This document shows positions 54,721 through 64,000 of a stretch of DNA of 64,000 nt, one piece after another. Made by a program: the position numbers and the translations under genes. Origin of the DNA: Nilaparvata lugens (taxonomy: Eukaryota; Arthropoda; Insecta; Hemiptera; Delphacidae); the NCBI RefSeq assembly GCF_014356525.2, contig NC_052507.1, forward strand, positions 50,070,107 through 50,134,106. Direction: 5' to 3'. The notes under the pieces were generated by a model that saw only the letters and a list, made by a program, of their open reading frames with translations, made no database searches and was not told where the DNA came from. Numbering within the stretch: the stretch's first letter is position 1; the number at the start of each line of letters is the position of its first letter.

Positions 54721-56280
54721 CAACACCCAAAAATCATGTTTTTGGACTCAGGGGACCTTGAAACGTATAGAAAACTTGAAATTAGGGTACCTTAATTTTT
54801 TACTTTCCTTGCCCTACTACCATAGGTAAGGAAAGTATTGCTTTCCAAAAAAAATTAAGGTACCCCAATTTCAAGTTTTCTATACGTTTCAAGGTCCCCT
54901 GAGTCCAAAAACATGATTTTGGGTATTGGTCTGTGTGTGTGTATGTGTGTATGTGTGTGTGTGTGTATGTGTGTGTGTGTATGTGTGTGTTTGTGTGTGT
55001 ATGTCTGTGAACACGATAACTCCATTCCTAATTAACCGATCGACTTGAAATTTTAAACTTAAGGTCCCTATACCATGAGGACCCGACAATAAGAAATTCA
55101 ATAAAATTCAATTCAAGATGGCGGAAAAAATGGCGGATAATTACTAAAAAACCATGTTTTTCACGTTTTTCTCGAAAATGGCTCTAACGATTTTCTTCAA
55201 ATTTAAATCATGAATAGCTATTTATAAGCCCTATCAACTAGCATAAGACACATTTCTGGGAAAATTTCAGGAGCTCCGTAATATTCTTGAGAAAAATGGC
55301 GGAAAATGACTAAAAAACCATGTTTTTCACGGTTTTCTCGAAAACGGCTCCAACGATTTTCTTCAAATCTATACCATGGATAGCTATTTTTAAGCCCTAT
55401 CAACTGGCATGAGTTTCATTTCTGGGAAAATTTCAGGAGCTCTGTAATATTCTTGAGAAAAATGGCGGATAAACTAAAAAATGACTAAAATCCATGTTTT
55501 TCACCGTTTTCTCGAAAACTGCTCTAACGATTTACTTCAAATTCATACCATGGATAGATATTCATAAGCACTATCATCTGGCATGAGTCTCATTTCTGGG
55601 AAAATTCCATGAGCTCCGTAATATTCTTGAGAAAAATGGCGGATAATGACCAAAAACCAGGTTTTTTCACGGTTTTCTCGAAAACGGCTCTAACGATTTT
55701 CTTCAAATTCAAGCCATGGGTAGCTATTCATAAGTCCCATCAAATGACATGAGTTTTTTCCTTGGAAAATTGCAGGAGCTCCGTAATATTCTTGAGAAAA
55801 ATGGCGGATAATTACTAAAAAACCATGTTTTTCACGATTTTTTCAAAATAACTTGACCGATTTTTTTCAAATTCATACTCTGTATAGTTATTTATCAGCT
55901 CTATTAACTGGCATGAGTCTCCTTTCTGGGAAACTAATGGGGGGTCCACCCCATCCTTGAGAAATGGACTTTGTAACCTCCTTCTCGTGCATGAGGTAGG
56001 TAGGTAGAGCAGTTCATAAAAAGAACACATAGTCGAGATATTTCATCTGTAGAACAGCTGTTTTGACGACTTTAAAAAATGACGACTAAAAAAATCATTG
56101 TATTTCACAATTTACACAAAGGAAAAAGTACTCTGAAAACAATTATATATACACATATACAAAAGTCTGATCGTAGTTTCGAATATGAGCAAGGAAAGTT
56201 GTGTGAGTGCGCCACACCAGATTTTTTTGGAAAGCAATACTTTCCTTACCTATGGTAGTAGTGCAAGGAAAGTAAAAACA
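53699..56280. repeat. Large inverted repeat of two opposed elements
   Basis: The left element runs from AAAATCTGGTGTGGTACACTC (53700) to about 54800; the right one is its reverse complement, ending CACACCAGATTTTTTTGG (56230). They meet at about 54825. Each arm has internal tandem units of about 160-175 bp (AACGATTTTCTTCAAATTC, ATGGCGGATAA, GGAGCTCCGTAATATTCTTGAG): three on the left, five to six on the right. Each arm also has a CA/TG microsatellite near the apex. The family terminus GGAAAGCAATACTTTCCTTACC appears at the apex and again at 56230-56275. Confidence 0.88.
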
Positions 56281-56995
56281 AAGAAACTGATATTATGTAA
56301 AATAAAGAAATTCCACAGACGATAATCAAACTCTCTTAAACCAGGTATAGGAGTTTACCATTACTTCGAGGGCCAAATATTTGAGTGTTCTTCATTATCA
56401 AGCAGTCTATGAATATTCTAACGTTAGGGAAATTCAAGGAGAAAATTAATATACAAGTAAAAAGTCGTAGAAGATCTATCAAACTCTGATAGCATTTGGT
56501 TTTAAGAAAAAAATTCGCAAAGATGCCTAATTTGATATTGTAAATTGATTTTGATTTCCTGAAACCCAATCAGCTTCTCTAAAAACTGCTACTCAAGATT
56601 TCTTAATGATCACTGTCATTTATACTAATTACCTTAACAAGTACTTTACAACATAGTCGTCGATATTGGTCGATTAATGATTGATCTTTTAAACATTTAT
56701 GATTGATTAAAGTATTTTATTCAAATTGCTGGATTCCAATGCTGTAAATGTATAATTTTCATGTATCACATTATGTTGAAGAATTGTTGATTACCTGCTA
56801 ACAAGGAATACTTTGCTTTGACAGACAAGAAGCAATAATGAGCTTTATTAAAATAAACTTGAGCTCTGAAAAAAGTTTTGGTTCTATAACATTTCAAATA
56901 TAATATAATCATTTAAGTACCAATTTACACACAGCGAGAAGGATAGACAAGCAGCCATGGGACGGAATAAAGTTGTAAATGATGTTAATCAGAAA
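56281..56995. other. No gene recognised
   Basis: AT-rich spacer between two members of the repeat family; no frame of interest. Confidence 0.4.
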
Positions 56996-57981
<986 letters not shown>

Positions 57982-58460
57982 AGGGATTACACGTCATTAA
58001 GTGAGTCAAGCTTTCAGATGTGGTTTGATATTTATGATGACCGGATTATTATTTGCCGAATCCGGCTCACAGTGCTTTGAATAATGCTTGAATTAAAGGA
58101 ATCTCGTCAGTTAGCCGACGTGATTCTCTTTACTTTCTTCCTATTTGCTTTTTAACCTTCACTTCGTTCCTTCTCCACTGACCTCTTCTCCTTTTCGTTT
58201 CTGATCCTCTCCTTTTCACATCCAGTGGAACAATCACATGTGTTAGTTCGGCTCTGTCTTCTAACAGATATTTCGTAGGGTTATACAGTTCAATTCACTA
58301 CAAATTATACATCTAGTTATTCAGTTTCTCGAGCTAAATTCAATAGTGAAATTATACTTTTCATTAACTCACACTCTTTTTATTCATCTTGAAAAAACAT
58401 CCCTAATTCTTCAGTCTACCTTCTCGCCTGTAAAAGTGTAAATCCACCTGACGGTACACT

Positions 58461-59175
58461 ATGGTTCAACCGAGCAGAGGCATGCTGAAGAATGAGGTCA
58501 ATGCTCCGAAGCCAGGGCCAGCTATTTCTGGATCACTGTCTGAAGAGACCCTCCGAATTATTCAACAGCAAATCGAGGAATCTGTGCATAATGCCGTTTC
58601 AATGGCTGTGAAGTCTATTTTTGAGGAACTTCAGGCATTGAAGGAGGAGAACAAACAGCTGCACGATAGAATTCGTGAGCTGGAGGTGTCTTGTCACCTG
58701 GAGGTCGACGACCTCGTGCAATACGGGCGCCGACATTCAATATGTATTTTTGGGATCCCAGAGAACGACAAAGAAGACACAGACCTGCTGGCGCTTGATG
58801 TCTTCAACAAGAAGCTGAACGTGCCCGTGACTCTGGCAGGATGTCAACTGCTCGCATCGTGTTGGAAGGTGTCAACCACCTCAACAAGGGCAAGTGAAAC
58901 CTAAGGACCGACCCATCATAGTTCAACTCTGCAGCTACCGGACCAGGAAGATGATCTTCAACGCTAAGAGGAAGCTGAAGGGTTCCAGCATCACCATTCG
59001 CGAGGATCTGACTGCGGAGCGTCTCAAGATCCTCAACGCTGCGGCCGACCGTCATGGGCATAGGTATGTCTGGTCATCGGACGGGAGGATCAAGATCTCT
59101 ATCGGCGAGGGAGGATCCAAGAGGGTCCACACAGTCGAGAGGATGACCGACCTTCAAAGAATGAAGGTAAATTAA
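58461..59175 (+). pseudogene. LINE ORF1 protein, frameshifted
   Basis: The first frame (58461-58904) has a coiled coil with EELQALKEENKQLHDRIREL and then an RRM-like segment (YGRRHSICIFGIPE). The second frame (58894-59175) continues with DRPIIVQLCSYRTRKMIF and the C-terminal domain motif ITIREDLTAERLKILNAA. A short third frame is used around 58850-58890. This is the transposase_22/L1-ORF1-like RNA-binding architecture (coiled coil, RRM, CTD). It probably belongs with the ORF2 at 60981. Confidence 0.7.
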
Positions 59176-60980
59176 ATCATTTCAGGATTCGATGACAAAG
59201 GTGCCCTTCACTACAATAATAGGAAATTCATATTAATATATTTCACAGTAGATATACCTTAGCATTTTTCATGAGCTGTCTTTCTGTTCTATAAATGAAT
59301 CTTTCCACTGCTATTTATGATCATATATGAGGCAATTATCTCAAACTAAGGAGATCCACATCTGTTGATACTGATTAATAATTTATCTTGATATTAATTC
59401 CCAAAACTACGTTCAATGCATCAACTACTATACTCCAGAGGGTACTTAGAGAATCATTAGCTCCATTCTTACTAATCATTATTACATCTCTTACCAAAAT
59501 TATTTCCATAATTAATAATTCTTGAAATGCTGAATTTCAAATGAATTGGATGATTAACATATGTTATAGATATGGATGTAATCTATAGGTATAGATAGTA
59601 ATCTCTTCTATATTAGGTGTACATAATGATATCTTCTACTGTTGCCACAGCTCGGACAATAAAAGCTAATGTGTGAAGAATTATTGATAGAACAGAGGGG
59701 TGGATAGTCTGTTCATATGCTTATATAGGGGCTGTGTTTCATTTAACGTTATCTTAGACATTCATCACTAAAATATTACAGTACTCAATTTACCACTTTT
59801 ATCGTTATTGCAACTCCCAATAGTTAATTATACTTCTAATACTATATAATATTTTTCATACTTCACCGTTCCATCCTATTTAAAACTCATCTAAAATAAT
59901 CTAGCACTTTCTCCATCGTCTCCTCTACTTCTTATTTTTCTTTCTCATTTCTCTTCTTGATCTTATATTTATAATGATTACTAGAATATTGTTGTTTGCG
60001 ATGATGATTATTATTCTTTTCTATTCTTCTTCTTCCTCTTCTTCTTCTTCTCTTCTTCTTCTTCTCTTTCTTTTTCTTTTCTTCTTCTTCTTCTCTCCTT
60101 GATTAATTCAAGATCACAATACGATGTTCTATTTCTTATTCTATAGTTCAGTTTCATAAGTTCTTCTCAATTTGTGCACATTCCTCCTTTCTCTTCTCTT
60201 CTTCCCTATTATTATCATTATTTTCCCTGTGATTTTTCCACTAGCTATCCTGCATGTTCAAATGTTTATTTCTCTTTCTATATCTATTTATCTTTCTACC
60301 TTTTCTCTTTCTATCTGATCACTTTATACTGATATCCATATATTATATTATAATATCCATATATTTATCCATATAATATTCGATTCTTTCCCACATTAAA
60401 TCATACTATTCCTCTTCAATTTCATGCAAATATTATTCATTATCAATTGTATTATGTATCTTTTCTCTATTGATAACTTCCTTCAATGATTTTTCGTTTT
60501 TCTGCTAGCTTTTTCTTCTCTTTTTCAGTTTTTACTGGATCCCATTTCGCTCTATCTCCACCTTGAACACGATCTTCCACTACTGGATTCCATCTCTCTC
60601 TGTCTCCACTTGGACTCGATCTTCCACTACTGGATTCCTTCTCGCTCTACCTCCACTTGGACCCAATTCTTCCACTACTGGATACCTACTCGCTCTATAC
60701 CACTTGGACTAGATCTCCCACTACCAGTTCTTCCTCAATTTTCATCTTATTCACCATTAGGATTATCCATCACCGGAACTCCACACATCTACTTCTTATT
60801 GTGTTAAGTGAATTTTTTGAACTAGTGTTTTTAATAGTGAAGGGAGCTGAACTGTCAAGGCATACTGAATGCACTCGAATCAAGAGACTTTTTCATTTCG
60901 GTTAATTTTTTTCAGTTTCATCCCCATTTTCCCCGTCATGTGTCGATCTGAGGTCTGTTAGCGATTGGTCTTCTGCTTCC
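59176..60980. other. Spacer between LINE ORF1 and ORF2
   Basis: AT-rich, with a (TCT)n-type pyrimidine tract at 60010-60105. At about 60540-60745 there are four copies of a 47-58 bp tandem repeat with CACTACTGGATTCC and CCACTTGGACTCGATCTTC. No ORF of note. 1.8 kb is long for an inter-ORF gap, so ORF1 and ORF2 may belong to different insertions. Confidence 0.6.
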
Positions 60981-63949
60981 ATGATGCCTCTCACTGACAC
61001 GTCAGCTCGCTCGCCCTCAAGTAGGTATGATTATTTCAATAATGGTAATAATGAGGCAGGTATGTTTCTAGCAAATAAGCTCCACTCTTTCAAAAAACTT
61101 TTCAAGGCTGCTCACCTTAACGTACAATCCCTCAGCTGCCACATTGATGAACTCAGAGCAATCTTCCGTTTTCAGGACTTCAATATAATCGGAATTTCCG
61201 AATCATTTTTGAAGCCTAGTATTTCATCAAATTTTGTTGCATTGCCTGGATATAATCTTTTCCGGAATGATAGATTAAATAAAGCTTGTGGGGGTGTAGC
61301 AATTTATGTGAAAGATGGTATCAAAACAAAAGTTTTAATCACATCCAAACAAGAGTATTGTTCCAGACCAGAGTCTATGCTACTTCAATTATCCTTATCT
61401 AGTACTGATAAATTACTCGTTGGTATCTGTTATCGCCCACCAAAAATAGGTCATTTCACAGATTTTGAAAATGCTTTGCTTTCTCTTATGCCTTGTTATA
61501 ACCGTATACTAGTTATGGGGGATATGAACACCGACTTGAACATGACAAATCGTAACTTTGACTACTTTCAACTGACTACAATTTTTCAATGCCTAAACAT
61601 GACTATTTCACCTCTCGATCCAACTCATCATACTAATGAATCAGACATATTCATTGACCTCCTCATTGTTAGTGATCCCAATGAGGTTGTTCAAGCAGGC
61701 CAAATCTCAGTCCCAGCTATTTCTAGACATGATTTGATCTACTGTGTACTTTCCCATAAGATACCCAAGCCAGAACAGAAAATTATCACTTATAGAGACT
61801 TCAAACACTTTGATGAAGCCGCCTTCCTGACTGATGTGGCTCAGACTCCATGGCATCAAATTGGAGCATTACCCCCAGTTGATGACATGGTTCAGACTTT
61901 CGAGAATTGGACTTGACTTTGTATGACAAACATGCACCGTATGTGACAAGGAGGATTAATAGAAAACGACGAGTACCGTGGATGACTGAAGACATACTAG
62001 AGACGATGGGACGTAGAGACAAAGCACATGGAAAATTTGAAAAGACATTTGACTTGAACAGTTTGATCGAGTATAGGAGCCTTAGAAATAGAGTTAAACA
62101 GGAATTACGGAACTCAAAGATTAGGTACTTGAATTCGTTCATGACAAACAATAGACAAGACTCTGAATCACTTTGGCAGGGGATAAAAAAATTCGGGCTT
62201 GGCAAACAGAAATCGAATCCCCTAATTGACTTACCATTGAACAATATAAATGACCATTTCGTTTCACACTCTAACCAACGCGACGAAGTTGTAATTTCTA
62301 ATCATATTGATGATCTTGAAGAGCAGGTTACAAACTTAGATTTACCAATTACTGATCAATTTCATTTCCATCCAATCTCAGAAGAAGACACTTCCAAAGC
62401 AATCCAACGTATTCATAGTAATGCTATGAGTGTAGACAAAATTCCTATTAAATTTATCAAGAAGATGTTATTTGCTGTTTTACCAACCATTACATACATT
62501 TTCAACAAGTCACTTGAAGAAGGCAATTTCCCTGGAAACTGGAAGTTTGCTCTGGTTCGCCCTCTAAATAAAGTTCTATCACCCAATAAAGTTGAGGATT
62601 TTAGACCAATCAGTATTCTACCTGCATTGTCCAAAGTGCTAGAAAGACTCATTGATGCTCAAGTTGTAAAATTTCTAGACAAGAATAGTAAGCTTCATAA
62701 CTTTCAACCAGGCTTTAGGAAATTCCATTCAACTGAGACAGCCCTGCTTCGTGTCACTGATGATATAAGGTTAGCTATGGACCAAAGAAAATGCACCATC
62801 CTCACCCTATTTGATTTTTCTAGAGTATTCGATACTGTTGATCATACAGTCCTTCTTAATAAGTTGGCTATTCTTGGTTTCAGTCACAACTCGTTAGTTT
62901 GGTTCAAATCCTATCTATTAGGTAGGAAACAATGAGTATCTGTCGGTGACAAAAAGTCAACTTGGAAAAACGTTATGCATGGAGTACCACAAAGTTCAAT
63001 TTTAGGCCCTCTCCTCTTCACTTTGTATGCTAATGACTTTTCTTCCATTATCAAATTCTCCAGTTTCCATACTTATGCAGACGACCTTCAAATCTATTTA
63101 AGCTGTCCCATAACAAAAATAAATGAAACAGTTGGAATAATGAATCAGGATATCAATTCGATAGTGGAATGGACAAAGAAAAATGCCCTTAAGCTTAATC
63201 CCATCAGAACACAACCCATTATTATTGGATATTCTCGTCTTATAAACAATATTGACCTTGAATCGATTCAAAAAATTAGTGTAGACGGTAATGACATTCC
63301 TTACTGTAGCTCAGTTAAAAATTCAAGCATTATTATGAATAATACTCTTGACTGGTCAGAGCAAGTGAACAAAACTTGTAAAAAGGTATTCTCAGCCATG
63401 CATGCATTGAAGAAAATGCACGATATCCTCCCTAGAAACATTAAATTATTATTGGTTCAATCTCTCATCTTCCCACATTTAATGTATTGTAATTCTTTTC
63501 TTAACGATATGCAAGTCACTCTGAATGATAAACTACAGCGTTACCAAAATTATTGTCTACGTTTCGTCTACTCTCTCCAACGCCATGATCATATAACCCC
63601 AGCCCACATTGCTGGTTCAACATTAGAGCTTCCCGATCAAAGGCTTTTTCGAATAGTCAAGCTTGTTAGAGATATCTTGAAATACGGTAATCTGAACTAT
63701 TTTAAAGATGATTTCGAATTTGTCTCTGAAGGTAGGAGGATAGATGCTTCACATACTAGAACTGGAGAAAGTACTTTAAGGATACCCAATCATCGAACTA
63801 CTATTTTCACAAAATCCTTCTTAGTCAGTGCCTGTCGTGTATGGAATGCACTTCCTGTTTCTATCAGGTCTATCGAGAGCCGAGCGAGCTTCATCCTGAA
63901 TTTGAAAAAACATCTTTTGGAACAAATGACTGGAACTGTCCGGCCCTAG
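60981..63949 (+). pseudogene. LINE ORF2 with endonuclease and RT, nearly intact
   Basis: Endonuclease in 60981-61916: FKAAHLNVQSL, NIIGISESFL, GGVAIYVKDGI and MGDMNTDLN. A one-base frameshift near 61907 leads to the linker and RT: VEDFRPISILPALSKVLERL, FHSTETALLRVTDDI, FDFSRVFDTVDH, then an in-frame TGA at 62933-62935. After the stop come HGVPQSSILGPLLFTLYAND and the catalytic YADD (FHTYADDLQIY). The C-terminal region ends with a DUF1891-like RVWNALPVSIRSIESRASF block. It is a CR1/Jockey-type element with one frameshift and one nonsense codon, so it is young but inactive. The 3' end is cut by the window. Confidence 0.88.
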
Positions 63950-64000
63950 AACGATCACATGACAACCATCCCTCACCCATTCCACCAATATAAACCTTCA

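Overview
This window is eukaryotic, AT-rich and dominated by transposable elements, and looks like insect genomic DNA. I see no confident host single-copy gene. The repeat families remind me of planthopper genomes (Hemiptera: Delphacidae, for example Nilaparvata), but that species guess rests on recall only.

The centrepiece is a Polinton/Maverick DNA transposon at about 7845-28020, roughly 17 kb once a nested 3-kb LINE is subtracted. Its long terminal inverted repeats are built from tandem sub-repeats. The minus-strand arm reads outward from the centre: protein-primed DNA polymerase B, retroviral-type integrase with a chromodomain-like tail, FtsK/HerA-type packaging ATPase, a DUF8207-like protein and a coiled-coil protein. 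The plus-strand arm reads the other way: a BIR-domain protein, a Ser/Ala-rich protein, a phospholipase-A2-like minor virion protein, an adenovirus-type cysteine protease, a penton-like minor capsid protein, a 61-residue basic protein and the double-jelly-roll major capsid protein. These are followed by three accessory genes at the right end: an RNase H/Maelstrom-like plus BIR-like protein, a 91-residue helical protein and a protein that reads like a death-effector domain. Replication, integration, packaging, capsid and maturation functions are therefore all present. The element also carries at least one, and perhaps three, proteins of apoptosis or immune-signalling type. Two genes are each broken by one base at a G run, and the ATPase may be joined to its downstream neighbour by a 63-nt intron.

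Left of the Polinton (1-7.8 kb) lie a SAP-like gag fragment, one copy of an interspersed repeat, two MITE-like foldback elements and a decayed LINE. The DNA on the two sides of the Polinton matches, in order, one continuous diverged segment at 29.9-31.2 kb, so the Polinton split one member of a local duplication.

Right of the Polinton are fragments of a protein family that may be odorant receptors. Two of them form an inverted duplication (31.9-33.0 kb and 41.3-43.1 kb), and one is split by the same interspersed repeat. The same stretch holds a Gypsy-type gag pseudogene (34.6-37.1 kb) and a second LINE of the same kind as the one inside the Polinton TIR (38.5-41.1 kb). From 43 to 58 kb there are mostly simple repeats, further copies of the interspersed repeat, a 5'-truncated LINE with a GATA tail (51.4-52.5 kb), and a large inverted repeat (53.7-56.3 kb) with a third family member at 57.0-58.0 kb. 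The window ends in a non-LTR element with ORF1 and ORF2 (58.4-63.9 kb) that is nearly complete but carries frameshifts and one stop.
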